This document shows, piece by piece, positions 1-13,008 of a stretch of 64,000 bases of DNA. How positions within the stretch are numbered: position 1 is the stretch's first letter; the number at the start of each line of letters is the position of its first letter. Below the pieces are notes generated by a model, which was not told where the DNA came from, ran no database searches, and saw only the letters and a program-made list of their open reading frames with translations. The position numbers and the translations under genes are program-made. The DNA is from Ursus arctos (Eukaryota > Chordata > Mammalia > Carnivora > Ursidae): the NCBI RefSeq assembly GCF_023065955.2, contig NW_026623089.1:31836767-31900766 (forward strand). The letters are read 5' to 3'.

Positions 1-445
1 CTGGGAAGTTCCCCAAATTAATGTCAACACCAAACTACAAATCACCAAGCAGAATAAATGATCAAAAAAATATGCCTAGGCAAATCATATTTTAACTGTA
101 AAAAAAAACAAAAACAAAGCAAAATATCTTGAAAGAAGCCACTGAGGGGGAAAATAATCTCTTTTCCTATAGAGAAGAAAAGAATTACATTCAACTTCTC
201 AGAAACCACGCAAGCAAGAAGAAAGAAATATCTAAAATGTTGAAAGAAAAAAAGGCACTGACCTAAAATTTTGTATTCTGTGAAATGATCCTTCAAAAGG
301 AAATTAAATAAATAGAAAAATAAAGATTTTTTTTAAAAACCCACAAAAATTGAAGGAATTTGCTACATAGATCTACCTTGCAAGAAATGTTAAAAGAAGC
401 TCTTTCAAGAGCAGGAAAATGATATAGATCAAAAACTTGATTGTA

Positions 446-652
446 GGGGCGCCTGGGGGGCTCAGTCATCAAGCGTCTGCCTTCGGCTCAGGCCATGATC
501 CCAGGGTCCTGGGACTGAGCCCCGCACTGGGCTCCCTGCTCAGCGGGAAGCCTGCTTCTCCCTCTCCTACTCCCCCTGCTTGTGTTCCCTCTCTCACTGT
601 GTCTCTCCCTGTCAAATAAATGAAATCTTAAAAAAAAACAAAAAAACAAAAA
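446..652 (+). repeat. can-SINE (SINEC)
   Basis: Begins GGGGCGCCTGGG with the tRNA-Lys-derived head, has the CT-rich body and ends in an AAATAAATGAAATCTTAAA tail. Inserted in the old L1. Confidence 0.9.
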
Positions 653-895
653 CGTATACAAAGAAAGGAAGAGCATCAGGAAGGAAAAGGTAAAATAAAG
701 ATTTTTATTTTTATTATTCTTAATGATCTAGCAGGTAACAGTTTGTTCAAAATAATGATATATTCAATTACAAATGCACTTATATATGTGTATTTGTGTG
801 TGTATATATACATACATCTATAAGTATATGTGCTTATGTACAAGTGAAACAAATGACAACAAGAATACAGGGGATGGAAGGCGGAAATTTATTTG

Positions 896-1084
896 TTTAA
901 AGATTTTTATTTATTTCAGAGAGAGAGAGAGAGAGAGAAATGCATGGTGGGGAGGTGCAGAGGGAGAGAGAGAAGCAGACTCCCCGCTGAGCAGGAAGCC
1001 AGATGCGGGGCTCAATCCCAGGACCCTGAGACCAGGACCTGAGTGAAAGGCAGATACTTAACCAACTGAGTTACCCAGGTGTCC
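896..1084 (-). repeat. can-SINE (SINEC), inverted
   Basis: Starts with AAAGATTTTTATTTATTTCA, carries a GA-rich body and ends at a degraded box A/B head (GAGTTACCCAGGTGTCC). Inserted in the old L1. Confidence 0.88.
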
Positions 1085-2305
1085 AGGAATTTGTTTTTAT
1101 TATAAGGTATTTGCATTATCTGTGAAATAGTATATGTTATTTGAAAATGAACTTGGATTAGTTGTAAATGAAATCATATTGCCAGCTCTGGCAATCACTA
1201 ATGAAATTTTTAAAAGAAGTATAACTGATATGCCAAGAATGGAGAAACTGGAATCAATAAAAATTCTCTATTAAAACAACCAAAGGCAGCAAAAGATTGG
1301 AAAACAAAAAGAGGTACGAAGAACAAGGACTACAGATAGAAAACAGTAACAAATATGGCAGACGTTAATTCAAACAACATCAATAATCATTTCAAATATG
1401 AATGGTCTAAACATACCATTTAAAGGAATGGGATCAAAAAATAAGAGCTAATTATGTCTGCAAGAAATCTACTTAAATATAAAGACACATATAAATTAAA
1501 TGTAAAGGGACAGAGGAAGACATACATGCTAAGACATAAAGAAAGCAGGATAGCTATATTAATTTCAGAAAGAGCAAACTAACGAGAAAGAAAAGTTATC
1601 AGGGATATGAAAGGGGGCATTATATAATGATAAAGGGGCCAATATTCCAAGAAGACATAAAAATCTTTAATGTGGATGCACTGAACATCAGAGCATCAAA
1701 ATACTGAAGTAAAAAGTGAAAGAACTATAAGAAAAAACAGATGAATCCACTATTACACCTAGAGGCTTCAAAACCCACTATCAGAAATGGGCAGATCCAA
1801 GAGGCAGAAAAATCAGTAAAGACATAGCTTCTAGCCAGGCTAAGAAAAAAGAAAAAGAGAGAGAGAGAAGAGACAAAAACTACAAATATCAGAAATGAAT
1901 CATGGGATATCACTACAGATCTGATGGTCATTAAAGGAATATTATGAACAACCAGATGCCCATAATTTTGTAACTCAGACAAAATTGAACAACTCCCTAA
2001 AGATACAATCTGCTAAAACTCATACGAGAAGAAATAGATAATCTGAAAGGCTTATTATGTGTTTAAAAAAACGGAATCAACAATTATAGCCTAATAAAGG
2101 TGGAGATAAATGAAAGGAAGGATGGCAAGAAAGGAGAAGCAAGAGAGGGAGAAAGGTAGGGAAAGAGAGAAGGGGGAACTGAATCAATAATTACCTTCCA
2201 AAACAGAAAGCACGTGGCTCAGATGGGTTCATTGGTGAATTCTAGCAAACATATAAGGAAGAAATGATATCAATTTTCTAATCTCTACCAGAAGACAGAA
2301 GAAGG

Positions 2306-2500
2306 GGGAAGCATCTGCCTTCAGCTCAGGTCACAATCCCAGGGTTCTGGGATTGAGCCACACGTCAGGCTCTCCATTCAGTGGGGAGCCTGTTTCTCCC
2401 TCTCCTTCTGCGTGCCTCTCTCCCTCTCTCTCTCTGTGTCAAATAAATAAATACAATTTTTAAAAATTAAAAAATAATAAAATTTAAAAAGAAAGAAAGA
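2306..2500 (+). repeat. can-SINE, 5' truncated
   Basis: Lacks the GGCGCCTGGGTGGCTCAG head and begins at GCATCTGCCTTCAGCTCAGG; the rest of the body and an A-rich tail are present. Confidence 0.85.
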
Positions 2501-2506
2501 AACTCA

Positions 2507-2668
2507 AAGTGAGGGCTGCTGGAGGGGAGGGGAGGGGGGATGGGGTGGCTGGGTGATGGACACTGGGGAGGGTGTGTGTTGTGGTGAGCGCTGTGTATTG
2601 TGTAAAACTGATGAATCACAGACCTGTATCCCAGAAACAAATAATACACTATATGTTAATAGAAAAAA
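2507..2668 (+). mobile_element. Carnivore-type L1 3' end fragment
   Basis: GTGATGGACACTGGGGAGG, TGATGAATCACAGACC and the ATAATACACTATATGTTAAT stretch match the 3' UTR I know from dog/panda L1, ending in an A-rich tail. It is a heavily 5'-truncated copy inserted in the older L1, directly after a SINE tail. Confidence 0.7.
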
Positions 2669-4035
2669 AAAGAAACAAACAAACTTATCCCAAAGCAATT
2701 ATCAGAGATATAATGGGATACAAACACACACACTCTTTTTTATAATAGCAAAAAAAATCTATACCTAATATCATCTGATGGTGAGTAACTCAAGGTTTTG
2801 TTGCTAAGATCAAGAACAACACGAGTATGTCCCCTGCCACCATTGTTTGTCAATATTATATAGGAAGTCCTAGCTCATGCAATGAGACAAGAAAAGGAAA
2901 TAAAAGGTATACTGATAGGGAAGGAAGAAATAAAAAGTGTCCTTGTTTGCAGATGCCATGATTATCACTGTAGAAAATCTGAAAGAATAGACAAACTCCC
3001 GGAACCAACAAGAGATTATAGCAAGGTTGCAGGATACAAGGAAAGTCAATTGCTTTCCTATATGCCAGCAATAAACAAATGGAATTTGAAATTCAAAACA
3101 CATTAACATATTAGCATCCAAAATAATGAAATACTTACGAATAATTCTAACAAAATATGTACAAGATCTACATGAGGAAAACTACAAAACTCTGAGGAAA
3201 GATATCAAAAGAACTGAATAAATGGGGAGATATGCCATGCTTATAACTAGGAAGGTCAGTATTGTCAAGATGTCAGTTCTTTCCAAATTTAAGATTCAAC
3301 ACATCCCAATCAAAATCCTGGCAAGTTATTTTGTGGATATTGAAAAAGTGGTTCTAAAGTTTATATGTAGAGGCAAAAGATCCAGAACAGCAAACTCAAT
3401 ATTGAAGGAGAAAAATAAAGTTGGAAGATTGATACTACCTGTCTTCAAAACTTACTATAAAACTACAAGAATCAAGATAGTGTGGTGCTGACAAAAGAGA
3501 AATGTATCAATGGGAGAGAACACACAGTTCAGAAGTAGACCCACATAAATATAGTTAACTGATCTTTGACAAAGGGGCAAAGACAACAGAATTAAACAAA
3601 GACAGTTTTGTCAACAAACGGTGAATAACTGGACATCCGCATGCAAAAAAATGAATCTAGACACAGCCTTTACGCCATTCACAAAAGTTAACTCAATAGA
3701 CATAAAAGTAAAAACAAAACAAAACAAAACAACCCAACTATAAAACTCCTAGAAGACAAGAGTAAACCTAAATGACCTTGGTCATGGTGATAATTTTATT
3801 TTGCTGTAACACCAAAAGTACAAGCCATGAAAGAAATCATTGAGAAGCAGAACTTTATTTCAATGAAAAACTGCTGCTCTGTGAAAGATGCTGTAAGAAA
3901 ATGAGAAGACAGGCCACAAACTGGAAGGAAATACTTGCAAAAGATCCATCTGATAAAGAACTGTTAGACAAAATTCATATGAAAAACTCTTAAAAGTCTA
4001 CTGAGTTCTGTTCTTATTGTTATACATATATATTA

Positions 4036-4250
4036 AAACTTTACTTATTTTTAGAGAGACAGAGAGTGAGAGAGCATGAATGAGCAGGTGGGGGGGGCAG
4101 TGCAGAGGAAGAGGGAGAGAATGTCCAGCACTCTCCCTCCCTGCTTAGCACAGAGCCCGACAATGGGACTCAATCTCACGACTCTGAGATCATGACCTGG
4201 GCCAAAATCAAAAGGCGGACACTTAACTGACTGAGCCACTCAAGTGCCCT
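4036..4250 (-). repeat. can-SINE, inverted
   Basis: GA-rich body with an expanded G-run, ending ACTGAGCCACTCAAGTGCCC. Interrupts the old L1 close to its 3' end. Confidence 0.88.
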
Positions 4251-5339
4251 GTTCTAAAATGAACAACCCAGTTAAAAAATGGCAAAAGATCTGAAAGAAG
4301 ATATACAGATGACAAGTAAACATAAGATGCCCCCCCCTCATATGTTAATAGGGAATTGCAAGTGAAAACAACAGTGAGATGTTGTTTTCTCCGACCTATC
4401 AGAACGCTCAAAATCCACAACACTGACAATAACAAATGCTGCATGTGGAGCAACAGGAACTCTCATTCACTGCCAATGGGAATGCAAAATGGAATACCCA
4501 GTTTGGAAGATAGTCTGGCTGTTTACTACAAAACTAAACGCACCTTTACCATATGATCCAGCAATCAGAATCCTTGGCATTATTTACTCAAATGAAATGG
4601 AAATTTATATCCATAAAAAAATCTGCCTGTGGATGTTTATAGCAGCTTTATTCATTAATGAATAAAGTGAAATTATTCCATATGATACTATAATGTCATT
4701 ATACATTTGTCGAAACTCTTAGAATTTAAAAAAAAAACCACCAAACTCTTAGAATGTACAACACCAAGAGTACATCCGAATGTAAACTATGGACTTTGGG
4801 TGATTATGATGTGTCAGTTTAGATTCACTGATTGTAACAAATGTACCACATGATGGTACAGGATGCCAACAGTGGGGGAAGTTGTATGTGTGTTGGAGCG
4901 GGGGACAGGAGCTATATAGAAACTTTCTGTACTTTCTGCTCATTTTTGCTATGAATCCAAAACTACTCTAAAAAAGTTTATTAAAACAATATACATGCAA
5001 ACCAAATTCAGCAACATACAAAATGGATAATAACTTTGACTAACTGCGAGTTTATCCCAGGAATGAAAAGTTGATTTAACAATCAAAAAATGTTTTCAAA
5101 TTAGTAAGAAAACTGGCCAAAACAGATTGCCTCTGAGCTTTGCCTCATTTTAATGGATGAAAAAACAAGACAGCTAGCACCATCAGGTACCTGAGAGACA
5201 TAAATTAAAATCTCTCAAGGATGTTATCACCTTAGCCTTCAAATTGTTTTCTACATATGGTGTTCCAAATATATCCAGTACCCAAGCAAGGGTAACTAGG
5301 CACACAGAGATAAAACAGCATCTAACAAAAACCAGCAGA

Positions 5340-5769
5340 GGGGTGCCTGGGTGGCTCAGCTGGTTAGACATCCAACTTTTTTTTTTTTTTTTAAGATTTT
5401 ATTTATTTATTCGACAGAGATACAGACAGCCAGCGAGAGAGGGAACACAAGCAGGGGGAGTGGGAGAGGAAGAAGCAGGCTCATAGCAGAAGAGCCTGAT
5501 GTGGGGCTCGATCCCAGATCGCTGGGATCACGCCCTGAGCCGAAGGCAGACGCCTAACCGCTGTGCCACCCAGGCGCCCCAGGCATCCAACTTTTGATTT
5601 CAGCTCAGGCCACGATCTTGGGGTCATGAGATCAAGCCTCATGTGGGACTCCATACTTGGCAGGGAGTCTGCTTGAGATTCTCTCTCCCTTTCCCTCTGC
5701 CCTTGCCCCTGTTCATGCTTGCAATGTCTCTCCCTCTCAAATAAATAAATCTTAAAAAAAAAAAAACTA
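5340..5769 (+). repeat. can-SINE split by a second SINE
   Basis: Head at 5340-5380 (GGGTGCCTGGGTGGCTCAGC) and body plus tail at 5584-5769 belong to one plus-strand SINE, interrupted by an inverted copy. The bases CATCCAACTTTT flank the inner copy on both sides (5369-5380, 5584-5595). Confidence 0.9.
5381..5583 (-). repeat. Young can-SINE nested in another SINE
   Basis: Near-consensus copy of the young caniform type: GACAGCCAGCGAGAGAGGGA, TGATGTGGGGCTCGATCCC, and end CTGTGCCACCCAGGCGCCCC. Perfect 12-base TSD. Confidence 0.92.
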
Positions 5770-6189
5770 GCAGAAATGATTTTCAATATAAACAAATCTA
5801 CAGAATTTGCAGACAGGGGAGTTATCAGACACAGGCTATGAAACAACTATACTTACTATGTTAAAGGAGATAAAGGCCAAGCTTGAAATTTCAGCAGGGA
5901 ACTGTAAACTATAAAAGTGATATAGCAGATTTGAAAAAGAACCCACTAGAAACATAAGAATTGAAAAACACAAATCTGACATTAGGAACTCAATGTATGG
6001 GACTGTATTTTTAACACATTCTCTAGGTAATCCACTGTATTTAGGAACCAGAATCATAGACTATTAAAATAAATCTTAATGTCCTTGTTTGTCAACCCAC
6101 TTTTTTCTAATTTAGCTTCTATAATGCCTTCAGAATTACTTTGCTAATATATGAATTTGATGTCTCAGTACCTTATTTAAAAGTATTTT

Positions 6190-6397
6190 GGGGGACCCTG
6201 GGTGGCTCAGTTGTTTAAGTGTCTACCTTCAGCTCAGGTCATGATCCCAGGGTCCTGGGATTTAAGTTCCACATTGGGCTCCTTGCTCAGAAGGGAGTCT
6301 GCTTCTCCCTCTGCCTGCTCTCCTTGCTTGTGCTCTCCCTCTTTGACAAATAAATAAAATACATACATACATACATAAATTAATGGGTTTTTCTTAC
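6190..6397 (+). repeat. can-SINE
   Basis: Degraded head (GGACCCTGGGTGGCTCAG) and full body; tail carries an (ACAT)n expansion at about 6359-6376. AGTATTTTGG repeats at 6182 and 6398 are the likely TSD. Confidence 0.87.
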
Positions 6398-6399
6398 AG

Positions 6400-6830
6400 T
6401 ATTTTGGATAAAACCCAACTCTCTAATCTTGTGGCTAATGACCTTTCACCATCTATCCTATATCCCTGATATAGTGGCCTACTAACTAAACAATTCTTAT
6501 GCATTTCTGATTGCTCATTCAATTTTCTTTCTGGAATGGCTTTCCCCATCTCATCAACCTTGTAAACTCCTACCAGTTAGTATACTTCAGAACACAACTC
6601 ATACATCATCTCTGAACCAAATTATTCTTTCATATGTACTCTTCATACTTTGCTCACAACTCTACTACAGCACTCAAAATCATTAAAATTATATATGAAG
6701 CTATGCCTCCCCCCACAGTTATACTAGAATAATTCAAAGGCTAGGACTCATATTTATTTATATTCCAAGAACCTGAACCATACCTATTGTATAATGCACA
6801 GTCAATGTATGTTGAATAAATAATGCATTT
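6400..6830 (+). mobile_element. L2 LINE 3' end
   Basis: Weakly conserved run with the L2 end pattern: CTTTCTGGAATGGCTTTCC, a CTCATACATCATCTC segment, then GCACAGTCAATGTATGTTGA followed by ATAAATAATG. Old and diverged. Confidence 0.65.
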
Positions 6831-9800
6831 ATTGAAATAAAAACCAGACAATCTTAGAGAAGATCAAGAATTTTGTCCTTCAATTTCTGCTAGAGAAAAA
6901 GCTTAGAGTTTGCTAACATGAGGTCACATGGTAAGCTGGGAGCAGAATGGTATTCTGTCACACTCTGATGCTTTGGGCTCTGCAGCTAAAGGTATCTACC
7001 AAAAAGAAGGTGACTAGGATGGAAATGTGAGAAAAGATCAGACTATAGGTTCAAAGGCAGAGTGGCCAGAGTCTTTGAATAGCTTCTTAAAGAAGTAAAA
7101 TACTGGAAGTGGGGAGAGGAAAGAATAAAATAGGAGCTTCTCTCCCAAAGACAACGTGAAAACCAGCATAGCCTGACACATAAACTGACTTGACTTGGAG
7201 TTTCAGTGGACAGTGAGAACACCGTTCCTAAAGGAGTTAATGTTAAAGCTGCATCAATCATATTTCTACATGCTGTGAATAGTTTATAGACAGCCAGAAT
7301 AATGTTTCCAGAAATGAAGTAATTCCCCACGCGGACCTCTCTACCACCTCAAGACCATGCCTGCCCACGATAAAGAGGCTCTCTTACACAACTTGATCAA
7401 AGAGCCAGGGAAACCGTCATGCTTGGAGTAGAGAGGATAAAGCCAATTATGATGCCTTTACTGATTCTAAATTTTATTCCAGAATCTGTGAAGTAGGAGA
7501 AATAAAATCCATTGCATAACTCAACCTTAATTGAAACCTTGAGGCAAAACATTTAATCGCCCTTTGGCACACAGGAATACCTTAGTAAACTTCATTTTGG
7601 TAAAGTTATTAGCACAATTTTGTTTGTCCAGTCTAATTTGATCCCTAACATAATATACAAGTCTGACATAAAGACAGAATGAATACAACTTTTAATATAA
7701 CTTTGATACAAACTGTATTTACAGAATCAAATAACAGGTAGTCAATATTTTCAGACTATAACCCTTTTCCAAGTCTCTGTCTCTGATGATAGCAAAAAAC
7801 TTTCCTCCAAATCCCACCCAGTTCAACTTGTGAGAACTTACTGCTTTTATTCTTTTAGTTTTCTTTAGCCAAAGTAAGTTTCTTTTTTAAAGCTTATACT
7901 TTTCTCCTCTTCAAGAAGCACAGGCTGAGCTATTATGAATCCCTCTTTCAACTTTCAGACCATACAAATTAACTTTTATGAAATCAATCTATTCACACAT
8001 AGGAAAGACAATAATTTGTCATTAACTATAAAACAGTTAAATGAGATTGCCTTCTCAAGGTGACATTACACTGGGTAAAAAAAGGTGAAAATAAAACATG
8101 CAAGGGTCTAACAATTTTAAGGACTTTTCAAATATAAATTCTGAAAACAGTCCAGCCCCTCCACAATTTAACCACAAATAAGGAAGTAGGTACTTTTTGC
8201 ACTACTCAAACTTTACATCAAAAGTATCTATACTTAAGCATAATTAAGCCAACAAGTTGTTTTCAAATATTCTAATACTACACACACCAATCAAGTTATT
8301 AACCAGAATATTAAGCCCTAACACTTTTCACAATGTTATATATTTAAGTACTGCTCACAAAGCACACATATTCTAGTCCTTTTCATAATGTCATTGTTCC
8401 TGCAGTAAAACATTTCAAAGGCAGTGGCTTAACTGAGGAAAGTGACCTATTCTTTTAGATTTTTAAGACATTTTGAAGTGCTCAGATTAAGAAATCAGTA
8501 AGTAACTTAAAAGTTTTTTCCCTTACCTATCAAAAGTTATGTGAAAGTGTTTCAACCTCTCAACTGAAACTTTACTCAGAAAAAGACACGAGTGATGAAA
8601 AGCTGGAAACATCACCTAAGTACTACAATCTCATTTTCTTATTTAAAAATGCAAATATAAAAACAGTATCTAGCAAAAAAAGATCCGTCAGTTTGACATA
8701 AATAGGGTATACTCAATCTAGTATGGAATCATGTTACAATTATACATCACATGACTCATTTGTAATTTTTCTTATTTGCAGTTTGGAGGTCAGAAGACAA
8801 TGTAGCTACATTCCAACTCTGGCCAATTTATTTAGAAAAAGTAAAAACTTAGGTCAATTGAATTACAATATAACTGAAATACTATTTATTATTAATAGAT
8901 GCAATTTTTAACATCATGGCTCACCAACTGGTTCAAAAGGCCACAAGCAGGAATTTCACACCTGCAAGAGAACACATGTGATAATCCTCATAAAATAATA
9001 TTATGAATATTCATGTGACTTGGGAACTGATTTAAGTTAAATGCCAAACGTGAGTCAGTTTGACTTTGCTTTTATCCTAAAAGGATTTTTATGTTGTTTT
9101 ATGTTAACATGAAAAGCACTAAAATGGATCAGATCTTTAATAAAATTTACTATATTAAAATTTTTAAAAAATATTCAACCTACAATATCTTTCACTTATG
9201 AACTTCATGTATCTCTGAAAAACTATGGGTGCAAAACATGTAAAGATAAATAAAGCAAAAAAAATTATATATAGTGACATTCTGCTCTTGAAATGAGTTA
9301 AAAAAATATATAACACCACATATGTAAAAAATATACACACTTAATTATATGTGCTTGCACACAAAAAATTAATTTTAAAAGGCGTAAAAATGTGAAGGGA
9401 AAGTGAAAGGAAACATATCTTCCTATAATGTTTTACATTTTATAGAGAATGTAATCATGTGTTAACTGTGTAATAATTGAGAAAGAAAAAAGTTTGTAAA
9501 TAAAACCCTACTTTTCTATATAGTTACTTTATAATCTTACAAATGTCTTTCCACTAAAAAGAAAATTCTGGCCCTATAATATATTCATACTTAAGAATAC
9601 ATCAACTCCTTTCTGAATATCTGCTTTAAAAAATTATTATTCTATGAAATACTCTCCATCCTCTAATCTCTCAATAAATCTTACTATTTTGCCACTCAAA
9701 AAGCAAGTAAGGAATCCTTAGAAAGCCCAGCGGAATGTACTTTCCTTTTGTATTTTTAGCACTGCCTCACTTTTTCAGGCACTTTTACACTGGAATTACT

Positions 9801-9867
9801 AGCTCCCTTCATTTTCTACAGCCTGAATAACATAAGGCCCTGCCCTAAAACATGAAAGATGTGTCCT
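6831..9867. other. Intron 2 DNA without recognisable features
   Basis: AT-rich, no open frame worth reporting on either strand, and no repeat I can name with confidence. I looked specifically for a further TBC1D12 exon and found none. Confidence 0.5.
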
Positions 9868-10037
9868 GGGGCGCCTGGGTGGCTCAGTCAGTTAAGCGTC
9901 TGCCTTTGGCTCTGGTCAAGCACCACGTCTGGCTCCAAGCCCAGTACAGAGTCTGCTTCTGTACCTCTGCTCTGCCCACACCTCCCCACTCACAGTCTCC
10001 CTCTAAAATAAATAAATTAAATTAAAGAACGAAAGAA
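9868..10037 (+). repeat. can-SINE with internal deletion
   Basis: Intact head GGGGCGCCTGGGTGGCTCAG; the middle is shortened (jump from GGCTCTGGTCAAGCACC to the late body). Tail AAATAAATTAAATTAAAG. Confidence 0.88.
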
Positions 10038-12460
10038 AGTTGTGCCCTAACATTCTTCATGTCTTTATACCTTCATTTTTGATTACTGACTCTTAACATA
10101 TAATATTCATTCAAAAGAAGTACATGGTAAAGGACCTCAAACATACTTTTATATTCATATGTTTTACAGAGTTTAAAAGTCAGGACTGTGAAAATATGTT
10201 TTCAAGTGGGAACAGAGATACAAAGTTATAAATTTACTGTTACCAATAAAAGAAAATCATGCCCACCTTGAAAATGACAACGGCAGGGAAGAGGAGAGCA
10301 AAGTCAGACAAACGGGGAGGAGAGGACATACACAGAAACAGGGAAAAAGAAAGCAGAGAGGCAGAAACAGGTTCCATCCATGGGCAGACACATATTTTGA
10401 GTGTGGAAATGGACCAGAAGAACAAAGACTTCACTATCTACCACACCTCCCAGAAAACAAACGACCATAGGTACGCTAGTACCTATACATCGCAGGAAAG
10501 TTCAAAAATGACAAGTAGCAGGTAGGAGATATCATCACTTGTAAAAGGACTACAGAGGAGAGCAACTGCATTTCAACTCTACTCCCTCTTCCCACATGAA
10601 AATAGGAGTTGTTCTTTCCCTGACTACTCATCAAATTTTCACACTATATGAAAGAGAATGTGATGTCTTAGTTTTCCAAAATGAAAATAGCTAATTAAAA
10701 GTATACAGCATATAAGTAAGCAGATAATTACCCAACCAGTAATTTATTTGGATACTTGTCGCAGAATGTTAGTTTACATAAAGATATAAAAGTATGCACA
10801 TGCATATTTAATGTAAACGATCATGAAGTCAAGAATACAAACCTTCAATAGCAAGACCACTGTTTTGCCTCTAGAGGGCGAACTTGGTCTTCTGGAAAAC
10901 TCTAGACAAGAGAAGTTACTTTCAGACTTTACAAAAAAAAGTTAAAATTTAAGATGTTGAGATAGCAAAAATTCCCAAACTTTCTTGGTTAACAGTGCCC
11001 TTAGCGTAGCATTAATTTTTTTATGGCTCCCCCTAAACCAAAAGAAATACCTAAGTATTCTGTTTAATAAGTAGTTATGCCCAACAATTTAATAAGGATT
11101 TATGTCCTAACACTTAGTATAGTCACTTGAAAAAATAATACACATAAATTGAAGGGGAAAAGGTTTTCATTCTTAAATAACCACAATTACTAATTAGACA
11201 TGTATGCTTGTTGTCCACTGCATAATTTCACAAATCTTGAAATCAGACGACATGATCACACTCGTTTCCTGTTGAACACTGATTTTTGCACAGTAGCTGA
11301 TTTTCATCACAGCAACCTCAGAAAACCAGATTTACAAAGATATGATGCCACAGAAAAAAATATAGTGCCATTTAGTGTCAAAATTATGTATAATCTCAAG
11401 CTAACAGTCTGTACTGTATCCACCAGACGTGGAGTATCACTGACTCAGCCACTGCTCCCCTGTGCGTTAGCGGCAGCACATGGAGTACCCGGGCTCACAG
11501 GCTGCAAAACACAACACTACAGTTTCAAGTCCCAGCAGCTGTATAAACTAGTCAATATTTTAAGTAAATAAAATTAACTACAACAAATGTTTTTAAAGAT
11601 TTAAAAATTTTCTTGTATTACCTGGGAAACCAGTTTTTCTTTGAGCAATAAAAGGAACACTATTAAATCCTTAATGGAAGATATTTTTTCCAAGTTGAAT
11701 GATGATTGTTGTCTTAATGTGATTATTTTTATACACAATGGTTGTGTTGAATCTGAAAAACTACAACTGGGTAGGAGAGAAATAGGAAATGTATTACATA
11801 CATATCTCCTTCTGAGCAACAACTTCTTGGAACTTAGAAATGCCTGCAAACTGATGCAGTCTCACTGATCTCCTAGTACTAATGGAGCCCAAGTTCAAGA
11901 GTCAAGTAAGATCCGAAATTTTTAAGAGCTTCAGAACACGGACATTAATACAGATAGTAGAAGAATTGACTCCGAAATTACTGGAAACAGATTATACATC
12001 CACCTATCTCACAAAGTCCTTGGTTCAGGCAGAACACCAGAAAAATGACCAAAGAAGGTGTTCAGCCTCAAAATTTACTCATTTTGCTTTCTACTGTTTC
12101 ACCCATTGACAACTCCCTGCATCCATAAAATCTCTCCACTGGCAAACACTACCATACGCAATTAGAAGTCAAAGTATGCGGTAAGACTGCTTAGCTAAAA
12201 AGAAAAACAAAAAACCAAAAAGCTTTCCAAGGAATAACTAGGAAAAAAAAAATCAATGTTCTATCACTTCAGAGAATTTTCACAACCATAAAAGATAACT
12301 GAAAATATGTTCGTTTTTTTTTAATTAAGGTTACTACAAATACTAATAATCCCCAAATTTTACACATAGAAAAAGTATGAATGAAAGTGGAATATGATTA
12401 ATTATCAAGAAAAAATATTTGAAAAGCTAAGACAAACCACGTGGCTCTATTAGTACTTAC
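10038..12460. other. Intron 2 DNA without recognisable features
   Basis: Open frames at 10259-10525 and 11200-11571 (plus) show no family signature or splice context and are probably chance. The 10960-11560 stretch has the look of a very old repeat but I cannot assign it. Confidence 0.45.
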
Positions 12461-12584
12461 CTGTTGAATGATTTTGGAAGTTTTCTGAAGATTCTCTCTG
12501 GGAGGGACTTTACCAAATAATTTCCAACCAGGGGCACTATGGACAACTGATTTGAGTTCCTTTGTCCTTTTTGGAAAAAGGTTT
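12461..12584 (-). CDS. TBC1D12: TBC1D12 exon 2 (residues 316-357)
   Basis: A 124-base exon with a pyrimidine-rich acceptor ending TTTCAG (AG at 12586-12585) and a consensus donor CAG|GTAAGT (GT at 12460-12459). Its first base completes the Arg codon begun in exon 1, then 41 full codons follow: [41 protein letters not shown]. This is the strongly conserved block preceding the coiled-coil/TBC part in TBC1D12, and a similar block is known in the paralogue TBC1D14. No stop codon or frameshift interrupts it and the exon ends in phase 0. It is too short for ordinary ORF detection and was found by splice-site and protein similarity reading. I see no exon 3 to the left, so intron 2 exceeds 12.4 kb. 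Confidence 0.93.
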
Positions 12585-12707
12585 CTGAAACACAGAAAAG
12601 TTACATGAATTGTGTTTTTGGTAACCAGAGCACTACATAATAATTTTTAAAGTATGTTTATACCCAAGACAAATACAAAATACTTTTAAATTAAATTCTT
12701 TTTATTT

Positions 12708-12818
12708 TTTAAAGATTTTTTAATTTTTAAGTAATCTCTACACATAACACAGGACTTTAACTCACAACCCTGAGATCAAGAGTTGCATGCTCCACCAACT
12801 GAGCCAGCCAGGTGCCCC
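12708..12818 (-). repeat. Short SINEC-type element next to exon 2
   Basis: Short can-SINE variant: AAGTAATCTCTACACATAAC, CTGAGATCAAGAGTTGCATG, end GAGCCAGCCAGGTGCCCC. It lies 124 bases upstream of the exon 2 acceptor, in the sense orientation of TBC1D12. Confidence 0.85.
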
Positions 12819-12948
12819 TAAATGAAATTATTTCTATTACTTATACAACTATTAGACTAACAAGACTTAATTAAGAATACCTGACCTACAGAGAAATATT
12901 AGAAAAATTATCAAGAGATATTAGAGAGATAAACAAATTGGGAGAAAA

Positions 12949-13008
12949 ATGATAGCTGCAAATAAACTGTAAATAAAAATGAGAGCTGTAAATAAAATGT
13001 AAATATTT
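12949..13008. repeat. Imperfect 30-base tandem duplication
   Basis: ATGATAGCTGCAAATAAACT (12949 on) recurs 30 bases later as ATGAGAGCTGTAAATAAAAT, with AT-rich continuations also matching. Two copies, several substitutions. Confidence 0.7.

Larger units (their letters stand above)
1..4990 (+). mobile_element. Old L1 LINE, fragmented, with SINE insertions
   Basis: Segments 1-445, 653-895, 1085-2305, 2670-4035 and 4251-4990 read in order as L1 from the ORF1 end through ORF2 to the 3' end. Relics include the ORF2 block around 1440-1800, the stretch before the RT active site at 2770-3000, and a 3' UTR of the L1MA/L1MB kind at 4790-4980 (GGTGATTATGATGTGTCAG). ORF2 is peppered with stops, frameshifts and internal deletions, so it is long dead. 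Four can-SINEs and one piece of younger L1 interrupt it. Confidence 0.85.
1..12460 (-). other. TBC1D12: TBC1D12 intron 2, partial
   Basis: Starts at a GTAAGT donor next to exon 2 and runs off the left edge of the window. The far part (1-4990) is an old L1 with SINEs. I read it for the next expected TBC1D12 exon on the minus strand and found none. Confidence 0.75.

Noticed and set aside
3222..3491. Open frame with L1 ORF2-like protein sequence
   Set aside because: It is a surviving stretch of the dead L1 at 1-4990, not a separate gene. The same applies to frames near 4356, 30439 and 51392.
11200..11571. 123-codon plus-strand frame
   Set aside because: No recognisable domain, antisense to the gene, and composition looks like chance in intronic DNA.
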